Shown here: positions 16,666 to 23,990 of the stretch, piece after piece
Layout: each line of letters starts with the position of its first letter
Position numbering within the stretch: position 1 is the stretch's first letter
Assembly (NCBI RefSeq): GCF_900142875.1
Contig: NZ_FRCK01000015.1
Coordinates: forward strand, 1-44,119
Length of the DNA stretch: 44,119 nt
Reading direction: 5' to 3'
Origin: Paracoccus solventivorans
Lineage (GTDB): Bacteria; Pseudomonadota; Alphaproteobacteria; Rhodobacterales; Rhodobacteraceae
Notes under the pieces: generated by a model
What the model was told of the DNA's origin: nothing
The model's input: the letters and a program-made list of their open reading frames with translations, nothing else
Databases searched by the model: none
Translations under genes and position numbers: made by a program

Positions 16666-17880
16666 ATGACAACTCAGAGTGAGGCTATCTCGGCTGATCT
16701 GGCGGCCATCAGGGCAAATTATTCGCTGACCGATGAGCAGCGCCAGATCGTCGATCACGTGGCGCGGGTGTCCCGCGAGGTTCTTCACCCGCTACAGGCA
16801 CGCATGGACCAAGAAGATTGGTGGCCTGACGATCTTTTCAAGCAGATGGGCGAACTTGGCCTTCTGGGAATCACGGCCCCGGAGGCTTTGGGCGGATCGG
16901 GCCAGAACGAGTTTACCCAGGCGCTGGTGTCGGAGGTGATTTCGAAGTGGAACCCCGCCGTCGGCCTGTCGCATGGCGCGCATGACAACCTGTGTCTGAA
17001 CAACCTGCTGCGCAACGGCTCCGAAGCGCAGGTGAAAAAATATGTGCCGGGGTTGTGTTCGGGTGACCTGGTCGGGGGGCTAGGGCTGACCGAGCCCGGC
17101 GCGGGATCCGATGCGCTTGGCTCCATGGCCACCACCGCTCGTCGTGATGGCGACGACTATGTCATCAACGGCTCGAAAATCTACATCACCAACGGACCGA
17201 TTGCCGATGTGATCCTGCTCTATGCCAAGACCGACAAATCCAAAGGCGCCAAGGGCATTTCCGCCTTCATCATCGAAACCGACAATCCCGGCTTCAAAGT
17301 GGCGCAGAAACTGGACAAGATGGGCTTTCGCGGCTCGCCTACAGGCGAGCTGGTATTCGAGGACTGTCGCGTTCCGGCCTCGGCCATGCTGGGGGTCGAA
17401 AACTCCGGCGTTGCAGTGGTGATGAGCGGGCTTGATCTAGAACGAGCGATGGTCGCTTCGGTCTGCGTCGGCATGGCCGAACGCGCGCTTGAACTGGGTC
17501 TGGAATACGCGAAGATGCGCGAACAGTTCGGCAAGCCGATCGCCAGTTTCCAGATGATGCAGTCGAAACTGGCAGAGATCTACACCGAGGTCGAAACCGC
17601 TCGGGCCTTCAGTTATCGGGCCTTGGCGGCCTGTGTCGGCTTGCCGAAGGGTGCAGGGGGTCGCGGTGAGATCCACAAGCTGACCGCGGCCGCCTGCCTT
17701 TACGCGGGAGAGGCCTTCAACAAGGCCGTCACCGAAGCCTGCCACATCCACGGCGGCTCGGGCTACATGCAGGACACCGAGATCAACCGGCTGTTCCGCG
17801 CCAACAAGCTGCTGGAGATCGGCGCGGGCACCAGCGAAGTGCGCAAGATCATCATCGCCGAAGAACTTTTGCGCGCCTGA
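16666..17880 (+). CDS. Acyl-CoA dehydrogenase, isovaleryl-CoA-dehydrogenase type (copy 1 of tandem pair)
   Basis: This 404-residue FAD enzyme is 35-40% or more identical by eye to its downstream neighbour. It has [41 protein letters not shown] and a C-terminus EIGAGTSEVRK. The short-chain-type Glu before GTSE is a Gly (GAGTSE), and SGLDLER supplies the Glu used by isovaleryl-CoA dehydrogenases. Branched 3-methylacyl-CoAs are the expected substrates (inference). ATG 16666 is chosen because GGGAGG lies eight bases upstream; the frame is open further but crosses the operator. It starts a six-gene plus-strand operon divergent from atuA. Confidence 0.92.
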   Translation: MTTQSEAISADLAAIRANYSLTDEQRQIVDHVARVSREVLHPLQARMDQEDWWPDDLFKQMGELGLLGITAPEALGGSGQNEFTQALVSEVISKWNPAVGLSHGAHDNLCLNNLLRNGSEAQVKKYVPGLCSGDLVGGLGLTEPGAGSDALGSMATTARRDGDDYVINGSKIYITNGPIADVILLYAKTDKSKGAKGISAFIIETDNPGFKVAQKLDKMGFRGSPTGELVFEDCRVPASAMLGVENSGVAVVMSGLDLERAMVASVCVGMAERALELGLEYAKMREQFGKPIASFQMMQSKLAEIYTEVETARAFSYRALAACVGLPKGAGGRGEIHKLTAAACLYAGEAFNKAVTEACHIHGGSGYMQDTEINRLFRANKLLEIGAGTSEVRKIIIAEELLRA

Positions 17881-17894
17881 GGGGGGACGAGACC

Positions 17895-19094
17895 ATGAAT
17901 AAGCAACTGCGCAACGACATCAATCTTCCGACACATTTCATGACAGACGAACAGCAGGCATTGGCCGATCAGGCCGGAAAGTTCTTCTTTTCCGAGTTCC
18001 ACCACCTGAACGCGGAGATGGACGACACCGACGACCTGCCGCCTTCGGTCTTTCCCAAGCTGGGCGAAATGGGCTATCTCGGCCTCAACGTTCCGCCGGA
18101 ATTCGGCGGCGCGGGGCTCGACTTCACCTCGGCCTGCATCATCACCGAACAGCTGTCGCGCGCCTCGGCGGCCATCGGGTTGACCCATGTCGCGCATGAC
18201 AACCTGTGCGTCAACAACATCTACCGAAACGCCAATGACGATCTGCGCCGCAAGTATCTGCCCGGCCTGTGCAACGGCACCCTGGTGGGCGCGCTTGGCC
18301 TGACCGAACCGGGCGCCGGGTCGGACGCGCTCGGCTCGATGAGGACCACGGCGAAGAAGGATGGCGATGACTATATCCTGAACGGCACCAAGATATACAT
18401 CACCAACGGGCCGATTGCCGACTTGGTGCTGGTCTATGCCAAGACCTCGCCCGAAAAGGGCGCCAAGGGCATTTCCGCCTTCATCGTCGAAACCGACACG
18501 CCCGGCTTCAAGGTGGCGCAGAAGCTCAACAAGATGGGTTTTCGCGGCTCGCCCACTGGCGAGCTGGTGTTCGAGGATTGCCGGGTGCCTGCGAAGAACA
18601 TGGTTGGCAAGCTGGACGGCGGCGTTGCGGTGACAATGTCGGGGCTGGACCTGGAGCGCGCCATCGTCTGCTTCAATGCCCTGGGGATTGCGCAGCGGGC
18701 GCTGGATATTTCCATCGATTACGCCAAGACGCGGCAGCAGTTCGGCAAGCCGATCGCCAGTTTCCAGATGGTGCAGGCGATGCTGGCCGACATGTATACC
18801 CAGATCGAGGCGGCGCGCAGCCTGTCGCTGAAGACGGCCGCCATGTGCGAGGGGCTGGAAGAGGGCGAAGGCGGACGCGGCGAGATCCACAAGCTGACCG
18901 CTGCGGCGATCTTCAAGACCGCCGCGGCGACGTCCTTCGTGCTGGACAAGGCGGTGCAGATCCACGGGGGTTCGGGCTACATGCGTGATACCGAAGTGAA
19001 CCGCCTCTACCGCACCGGACGTGTGCTGGAGGTCGGCGCGGGCACCCAGGAGGTGCGCAAGCTGATCATCGCCGGCGAACTGCTGAAAAACTGA
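17895..19094 (+). CDS. Acyl-CoA dehydrogenase, isovaleryl-CoA-dehydrogenase type (copy 2 of tandem pair)
   Basis: This 399-residue enzyme is a paralogue of the gene 14 bp upstream, sharing long runs such as GFRGSPTGELVFEDCRVPA and FGKPIASFQM. It has the flavin motif [24 protein letters not shown] with the isovaleryl-type Glu, and VGAGTQEVRK in place of the short-chain-type Glu motif. GGGGGACGAGACC precedes ATG 17895. The pair may be two subunits or two enzymes for substrates of different chain length. Electron transfer to ETF is expected; no etf genes are in the window. Confidence 0.92.
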   Translation: MNKQLRNDINLPTHFMTDEQQALADQAGKFFFSEFHHLNAEMDDTDDLPPSVFPKLGEMGYLGLNVPPEFGGAGLDFTSACIITEQLSRASAAIGLTHVAHDNLCVNNIYRNANDDLRRKYLPGLCNGTLVGALGLTEPGAGSDALGSMRTTAKKDGDDYILNGTKIYITNGPIADLVLVYAKTSPEKGAKGISAFIVETDTPGFKVAQKLNKMGFRGSPTGELVFEDCRVPAKNMVGKLDGGVAVTMSGLDLERAIVCFNALGIAQRALDISIDYAKTRQQFGKPIASFQMVQAMLADMYTQIEAARSLSLKTAAMCEGLEEGEGGRGEIHKLTAAAIFKTAAATSFVLDKAVQIHGGSGYMRDTEVNRLYRTGRVLEVGAGTQEVRKLIIAGELLKN

Positions 19095-19105
19095 GGGGGC
19101 AGAAC

Positions 19106-19960
19106 ATGAGCGAAGAAGAAGCACGGCGTTACGCGCCGGATCTCATGGCGGGCCAGGTGGCTCTGGTCACCGGATCCGGCTCGGGGATGGGCCGGGCCAC
19201 GGCCCTGGAAATGGCTTCCTGCGGGGCCAGGCTGGCACTGTTCGCGCGCCGCGAAGAGCCGCTGCAGGAGACCGCCGAGATGATCCGCGCGGCGGGTGGC
19301 GAGGCCCTTGTCGTGCCCGGCGACACCCGTGACGCGAATAGTATCGAAATAGCGATGGAGCGCATCAAGGACCATTACGGGCGGCTTGATGTTCTGGTGA
19401 ACAACGCGGGCGGCCAGTATATAGCTGCCGCGCGCGACATCACCAACAAGGGCTTCGAGGCCGTGATCCGCAACAACCTGATCGGATCGTGGCAGATGAC
19501 ACGCGCCGTGGCCGATCATTTCATGTACGAGAACGGCGGCTCCATCGTCTTTGTCACCGCCATTTCAGCGCGCACCGCGCTCACCGGTTTCACCCATACC
19601 GTCGCCGCCCGCGCGGGCGTGACGGGCATGATGAAAACGTTGGCCGCCGAATGGGGCGAATACGGGATCCGGCTGAACTGCGTCGCGCCGGGAACGATCA
19701 AGACAGAGGCGCTTGGCCGCTATCCTATTCCGCCGGAACGCTGGAAGGAGCTTAACCGCTCGGTCCTGAACCGGATGGGCGCGGCGGAGGACATCGCCGG
19801 GACGATCATTTTCCTCGCATCCAGATTGGGGAATTTCATGACCGGCGAAGACATCTATGTAGACGGCGGGGAAACCTTGCACATGGGTCACGATGCCCGT
19901 GACATGATAAACCCTGATATGTTCGAGAAACGCGCACGAGGAGATGGAAGAAATGAGTAA
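19106..19960 (+). CDS. SDR lacking the canonical YxxxK motif, 2,4-dienoyl-CoA-reductase-like
   Basis: This 284-residue SDR has GSGSGMGRA for NAD(P) and NNAGG, but where classical SDRs have Tyr-x-x-x-Lys it reads TVAAR (Thr about 165, Arg about 169). The surrounding AAEWGEYGIRLNCVAPG, GTIKTE and YVDGGE resemble mitochondrial and peroxisomal 2,4-dienoyl-CoA reductases, which also lack this Tyr but keep the Lys. It may be a dienoyl-CoA reductase or enoyl reductase acting on unsaturated intermediates, or a non-catalytic member. It lies 11 bp after the dehydrogenase pair and overlaps the crotonase gene. Function is uncertain; fold assignment is secure. Confidence 0.85.
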   Translation: MSEEEARRYAPDLMAGQVALVTGSGSGMGRATALEMASCGARLALFARREEPLQETAEMIRAAGGEALVVPGDTRDANSIEIAMERIKDHYGRLDVLVNNAGGQYIAAARDITNKGFEAVIRNNLIGSWQMTRAVADHFMYENGGSIVFVTAISARTALTGFTHTVAARAGVTGMMKTLAAEWGEYGIRLNCVAPGTIKTEALGRYPIPPERWKELNRSVLNRMGAAEDIAGTIIFLASRLGNFMTGEDIYVDGGETLHMGHDARDMINPDMFEKRARGDGRNE

Positions 19961-20756
19961 CCCTCCCGTCCTTCTGAATATCTCCGATAGGATCGCCACG
20001 GTTACGTTGAACGATCCAGAACGTCGTAATCCGATCACCGGCAACGAGATGATCGCGTCCCTTCTTGAGATATTCGCGAAAGTTCAGGCGGACCCGCAAG
20101 TTAGCGTCATGATCCTGACCGGCGCGGATCCGGCCTTTTGCGCCGGCGGCGACATCAAGGAAATGAATGACCCCGACAGTATCTTTCGCAAGGAACCGCT
20201 TGCGGCAGCGCAGAGCTATGTCGATGGGGTGCAGCGGTTGCCTTTGGCGCTGTACAACCTCGATGTTCCGACCATAGCAGCGGTCAACGGCGCGGCGGTC
20301 GGCGCGGGATGCGACCTGACGATGATGTGCGATATGCGCGTCGCCTCGGACAAGGCGCGGTTCGGCGAAGTCTTTTTGAACCTCGGAATCATCCCGGGCG
20401 ATGCGGGCAGCTGGTTCATGCTGCGCCGTCTGGGCCATCAGAAAGCTGCCGATCTGACCTTCTCGGGCCGCATGATCGATGCCGCCGAGGCCCTGGAAAT
20501 GGGAATGGTGCTGGAGGTCGTGCCGCATGACCAGTTGATGGACCGCGCCCTCGATCGCGCCGCCGTCATCGCATCGAAGCCGCCGCGCGCGGTGCGGATC
20601 GCAAAGCGTCTGATGCGCAATGCCGAACGAATGGATCTACCAGATTTCCTGAATTCCGCGGCGGCCTATCAGGCGCTCATGCATCAGACTGAAGACCACC
20701 ACGAGGCGGTTGCTGCCTATATCGAAAAAAGAAAACCGAGCTTCACGGGTCGCTAA
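19953..20756 (+). CDS. Crotonase-family enoyl-CoA hydratase/isomerase-like protein
   Basis: This 267-residue protein keeps the crotonase oxyanion segments FCAGGDIKEM (about 57-66) and GAAVGAGCDLTMMCD. The first catalytic Glu of hydratases is replaced (FGEVFLNLG has Phe where rat hydratase has Glu), and the second position is Asp (HQKAADL). It may therefore be an isomerase, a hydrolase or a hydratase with altered chemistry. ATG 19953 is preferred, because GAGGAG sits nine bases upstream; ATG 19944 touches that site. It overlaps the SDR gene by eight bases and is followed 11 bp later by a thioesterase gene. Confidence 0.87.
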   Translation: MSNPPVLLNISDRIATVTLNDPERRNPITGNEMIASLLEIFAKVQADPQVSVMILTGADPAFCAGGDIKEMNDPDSIFRKEPLAAAQSYVDGVQRLPLALYNLDVPTIAAVNGAAVGAGCDLTMMCDMRVASDKARFGEVFLNLGIIPGDAGSWFMLRRLGHQKAADLTFSGRMIDAAEALEMGMVLEVVPHDQLMDRALDRAAVIASKPPRAVRIAKRLMRNAERMDLPDFLNSAAAYQALMHQTEDHHEAVAAYIEKRKPSFTGR

Positions 20757-20767
20757 AGGAAGATCGC

Positions 20768-21250
20768 ATGTCCGGTATAGCTCAGAAAAAAATCGAGCAG
20801 ATCGCCCAGATGTGGAATGAGCGCGGCAACGGTTTGATTACCCATATGGCGCTCGAGATTGAGGAGGTTTCGACCCAAGGCGTGCAAGTTCGAATGCCGT
20901 TCAACCCCGAGTTCTGCGTGGATAGGGAACAAACACTACTTCATGGTGGTATCCTGACCGCTCTTCTGGACAGTGTGTTCGGTCTTGCGAACTTTGTGGC
21001 CATCGAGGGTGTCAGCACGATGGCAACGCTTGACCTCAGGGTTGATTACCTGCGGCCTGCTCGATCGCGCGCGGACGTTATCGTTCGCGCGCATTGTTTT
21101 CGAAAAACCCGCCATATTGCCTTCGATTCGTGCAGTATCTGGTTTGATGGCCATGAGAATGCGGAAATTGCACGTGGAGTCGCATCATTCGCATTGACCC
21201 GTGGAGACTCCAGCCTGTTTGACGCGTTGGAAAAAGGAGATCCATCGTGA
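20768..21250 (+). CDS. PaaI-type hot-dog thioesterase, copy 1
   Basis: This 160-residue hot-dog protein has LLHGGILTALLDSVFG, the central helix with the HGG motif of the PaaI/YbgC thioesterase family (Asp in LLDSV as likely catalytic carboxylate), and LRVDYLRPA on the following strand. It would hydrolyse acyl-CoAs and release CoA from stalled intermediates. AAAGGAAGATCGC precedes ATG 20768. Base composition here is lower in GC than in the enzymes upstream. The stop overlaps the GTG start of a second thioesterase, so the two may form a heteromer. Confidence 0.88.
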   Translation: MSGIAQKKIEQIAQMWNERGNGLITHMALEIEEVSTQGVQVRMPFNPEFCVDREQTLLHGGILTALLDSVFGLANFVAIEGVSTMATLDLRVDYLRPARSRADVIVRAHCFRKTRHIAFDSCSIWFDGHENAEIARGVASFALTRGDSSLFDALEKGDPS

Positions 21251-21651
21251 TCAACTTGCAAGCCGTCAATGCAAATGTATCCCGCGTGCCGTTCTTCCGT
21301 TTTCTCAACTTTGAGGTTCAGAGCGTGGACAGCTGCCACGCCGAAACCGAGATGACCTTTGTAGAACGCCACATCGGAAACCCAGTCATGGACTACTACC
21401 ATGGCGGGATCATCGCGAGCCTCATGGAAGCGACCGCCGCTATCGCAGTTCATCCCGATTTCGCGGACGTTCCGGCAAAGCCGATCAATCTGACCGTCGA
21501 TTACCTCCGACCTGGCGTGAAGGGATCGCTTTATGCCCGTGCTAATGTTACCCGCAAGGGCAAGCGGATGGCGAGCGTCAGCGTTACCACATGGCAGACG
21601 GACCGGGAAAAGACGGTTGCGGAAGGGCTGTACCACTTCCTTCTGGTTTGA
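21247..21651 (+). CDS. PaaI-type hot-dog thioesterase, copy 2 (GTG start)
   Basis: This 134-residue hot-dog protein has YYHGGIIASLMEATAAI, with Glu (LMEA) where copy 1 has Asp (LLDS), and LTVDYLRPG. The start is GTG at 21247, overlapping the stop of copy 1 (GTGA), with AAAAAGGAG upstream. It is the last gene of the plus-strand operon; 18 bp separate it from the convergent end of the double TetR gene. Substrate unknown. The different acidic residue in the two copies suggests they are not simple duplicates of one activity. Confidence 0.87.
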   Translation: MINLQAVNANVSRVPFFRFLNFEVQSVDSCHAETEMTFVERHIGNPVMDYYHGGIIASLMEATAAIAVHPDFADVPAKPINLTVDYLRPGVKGSLYARANVTRKGKRMASVSVTTWQTDREKTVAEGLYHFLLV

Positions 21652-21669
21652 TCGCAATGGCTGCGCTCA

Positions 21670-23025
21670 TCAGGCTCGCGCGACGTTCTCCCTGTCGCAG
21701 ATCCCTTCAAGAAGCAGCGTGATGAGCATGCCAGAGAACTCAGACAATGAAAGATACCCCGAGCTTCCCTCCTTGTTGGGATCAAACCATTCCACCGTCC
21801 AGTTCAAGGCGCCCAACATCACCTGGCGCAGAGGGACAATCTTGATGTCAGATCTTATGGCATCGGCCTCTTGCGCTTCGCGAAGAACCCTGTCCCAGAG
21901 ATGCCCATACTCATGACGAATACCCCTGTGTCTCTTCCTTAAATGATTGGGCAGCATCCCATAGCTTCTGATGTTCGCAGACGTGAATTCGCTTGCCTCG
22001 AAGAGAAAATGTAAATGCGTCCAAATCGCAGTTGCGATCCTAGCATGATGGTCGATTGGCGCATAAAATTCTTGGACTGCTGCGGTGACCCCAGATAGCA
22101 AATCGCTCAAGCCGGCGTTCAGAACCTCGTCCACTATCGCGTCTTTGGATTTGAAATGGTAATAGACGCTGCCCGCCTTCATATCCGCTTCATCCGCGAT
22201 CTGTCTTAGCGTGGTCGCCTTGTACCCTTTGTCTCTAAGAACGCGCGCCGCGGCCCTCAGGATTTCGGCGCGGGTTTTTGCGGCCTTGCCGATGGTGTCT
22301 TGCTCTTCAACAGAAGCGGCTACGTCGCCCGCCTTCTGGCCGTCTACGTCAGCCCGGTGACTGGGACACATACCGTCAAGTATCAGTTTGCTCATACGTT
22401 CTGCGAGGATATGAACCGGATACTGATCCACTTTATACCATTCGACGGTCCAGTTCATGGCGCTCAATATGAACTGCCGGATCGCCGTAACGGAAATGTC
22501 GTTTCTCAAGGTGCCATAGTCTTTGGCATCCTGCAGAAAGCTGCTCCATACCCCGGCATAGGAGGCACGCAACTCACGGTGTGGGGCGCGCGCTTCATCC
22601 GACAGCATCGGATAGTTCCGGATATTGGCGGAAGTGAAGTCGCTGTCGGTCAGAAGATAGGTCAGGTGGGTTTCGATAAGCAAAGCGAAGGTCTTGCGAA
22701 ATTCTTCGGGGCGCTGCTTCGTCGCGCGGACGATTTCGCAGACCTTCTCGTAAAGCTGCCGCACACCAAGTTCGAGAACCTCGCTCAAAATCTGGTCCTT
22801 GGATTGGAAATGATAGTAGATGCTTCCGGCTTCTATCCCTGATCCATGGGCAATGTCGCGCATCGTCGTCGCGTAAAAGCCATCGTGCCGAAAAAGTCGG
22901 GCAGCCGTAGCGAGGACGTCCCCCCGCGTCCTTTCGGACTTGCTCAGGTCATCTTCGATTTTATCGACCACATCGAGTCCTCGCATCATCCGCGATCGAT
23001 ACTTGTCGCCCATAAGGATGTCCAT
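21670..23025 (-). CDS. Double TetR regulator: two complete TetR units in one polypeptide
   Basis: This protein of about 451 residues holds two TetR repressors in tandem. Unit 1: helix-turn-helix about 34-80 (TTMRDIAHGSGIEAGSIYYHF in outline) and ligand domain about 85-220 ending AMNWTVEWYK. Unit 2: helix-turn-helix about 251-297 (TTLRQIADEAD, KAGSVYYHFKSKD) and ligand domain 300-450 with ALNWTVEWFDP. A 25-residue linker joins them. Both units and the TetR at 7311-7940 share the recognition helix AGS-I/V-YYHF and the C-terminal signature. The chain may act as a built-in dimer able to read asymmetric operators. Start 23025 is chosen to stay clear of the operator at 23036; no strong ribosome site is visible, and 23013 or 22989 are alternatives. 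It is divergent from the BadH-like gene. Confidence 0.88.
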   Translation of the reverse strand: MDILMGDKYRSRMMRGLDVVDKIEDDLSKSERTRGDVLATAARLFRHDGFYATTMRDIAHGSGIEAGSIYYHFQSKDQILSEVLELGVRQLYEKVCEIVRATKQRPEEFRKTFALLIETHLTYLLTDSDFTSANIRNYPMLSDEARAPHRELRASYAGVWSSFLQDAKDYGTLRNDISVTAIRQFILSAMNWTVEWYKVDQYPVHILAERMSKLILDGMCPSHRADVDGQKAGDVAASVEEQDTIGKAAKTRAEILRAAARVLRDKGYKATTLRQIADEADMKAGSVYYHFKSKDAIVDEVLNAGLSDLLSGVTAAVQEFYAPIDHHARIATAIWTHLHFLFEASEFTSANIRSYGMLPNHLRKRHRGIRHEYGHLWDRVLREAQEADAIRSDIKIVPLRQVMLGALNWTVEWFDPNKEGSSGYLSLSEFSGMLITLLLEGICDRENVARA

Positions 23026-23035
23026 TGCAATAAAT

Positions 23036-23049
23036 CTGACAGGTGTTAG
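23036..23049. promoter_or_regulatory. TetR operator-like site between double TetR and BadH-like SDR
   Basis: CTGACAGGTGTTAG fits CTAAC-N4-GTTAG with one mismatch in the left half. It lies 10 bp before the double TetR start and 67 bp before the SDR start. AGGTGTTAG, its right part, recurs as a direct repeat at 23088-23096. Autoregulation by the double TetR is likely. Confidence 0.65.
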
Positions 23050-23116
23050 AATGTATGAAAGGACGCCTCGAATCAAGTTCTTTGCGAAGGTGTTAGCGGC
23101 AGAGGAGGACATCCAT

Positions 23117-23878
23117 ATGCGAGGATTAAATGGAAAACGTGTCATCGTGACGGGTGGCGGCAGCGGAATCGGGCGCGCGGTGTGCGAACGTTTCGGCGAA
23201 GAAGGTGCCGAGGTTGCGATCTTCGATATGAATGAAGGCGGCGCGCAGGAAACGGCCCGTCTGATCCAGAGCGGCGGAGGAAAAGCCCAAGCTTACAAGG
23301 TGGACATCACCGACCGGGCTGAGGTGGACAAGGCTGTGGCCGCGTTCGAGGCTGGTGGTCCGATCGACGTGCTGGTGAACAACGCCGGCTGGGATGTGAT
23401 AAAACCGTTCCTCGACAGCGATGCGGATCTGTGGAAAAAGGTCATCGACATCAACCTTTATGGTCCGCTGAACATGCACCACGCGGTGTTGCCCGGCATG
23501 GTCAATAACGGCGGGGGCCGCGTGGTCAACATCGCCTCCGACGCCGGCCGTGTCGGGTCTTCGGGCGAAGCCGTTTATTCGGCTTGCAAGGGCGGCATCA
23601 TCTCGTTCACCAAAACCGTGGCGCGGGAACTGGCGCGCAAGGGCATTCAGTTGAACGCTGTCGCCCCCGGCCCGACCGATACGCCGCTGTTTGCTCAGGT
23701 TGCCGAGGGCGAGGCCGGTCAAAAGATCGCCGAGGGTCTCAAGCGGGCGATTCCGATGAAGCGTCTGGCGCAGCCGACGGATTATCCTGGCATCATCTGC
23801 TTCCTGTCGTCCGACGACGCCGGTTTCATCACCGGCCAGGTGATCTCGGTTTCCGGCGGCTTGTCGATGCACGGTTGA
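23117..23878 (+). CDS. BadH-like SDR (2-hydroxyacyl/3-hydroxyacyl-CoA dehydrogenase)
   Basis: This 253-residue classical SDR has GGGSGIGRAV as nucleotide loop, an acidic IFDMNEG end of beta-2 (NAD preferred), NNAGWDVIKPF and canonical YSACK. NNAGWD-x-x-KPF, MHHAVLPGMV and IASDAGRVGSSGEAVY are features I associate with BadH, the 2-hydroxycyclohexanecarboxyl-CoA dehydrogenase of Rhodopseudomonas benzoate degradation. No other alicyclic-ring genes are recognisable, so a general hydroxyacyl-CoA dehydrogenase role is equally possible. ATG 23117 has GAGGAGGAC upstream. It is the first gene rightward from the double TetR and is followed by an intrinsic terminator. Confidence 0.88.
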   Translation: MRGLNGKRVIVTGGGSGIGRAVCERFGEEGAEVAIFDMNEGGAQETARLIQSGGGKAQAYKVDITDRAEVDKAVAAFEAGGPIDVLVNNAGWDVIKPFLDSDADLWKKVIDINLYGPLNMHHAVLPGMVNNGGGRVVNIASDAGRVGSSGEAVYSACKGGIISFTKTVARELARKGIQLNAVAPGPTDTPLFAQVAEGEAGQKIAEGLKRAIPMKRLAQPTDYPGIICFLSSDDAGFITGQVISVSGGLSMHG

Positions 23879-23944
23879 CCGTGGGCGGGAGTGCCTGTCA
23901 CAAGGTATTGCCGTCACGCCGTGTCCAGGGTTACCTCCCCGACT

Positions 23945-23971
23945 GGCCGCGCCAAATGCGCGGCCCTTTTT
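23945..23971 (+). terminator. Intrinsic terminator after the BadH-like gene
   Basis: GGCCGCGC (23945-23952) and GCGCGGCC (23958-23965) form a perfect 8-bp stem with loop CAAAT, followed by CTTTTT. It is the clearest Rho-independent terminator in the window. It ends only 19 bases before the ATG of the next ligase gene, so it could also act as an attenuator for that gene. Confidence 0.85.
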
Positions 23972-23990
23972 CCTTGTAGAAAGGTGGCGG

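Noticed and set aside
17763..19124. Long open frame of 453 codons on the minus strand
   Set aside because: It is antisense to the second acyl-CoA dehydrogenase along its whole length, is rich in Arg, His and Gln with no recognisable domain, and is a normal shadow of high-GC coding sequence.
21670..23025. Two separate adjacent TetR genes
   Set aside because: No stop codon, ribosome site or start signal separates the halves; the frame is continuous through the linker, so a fusion is the better reading.
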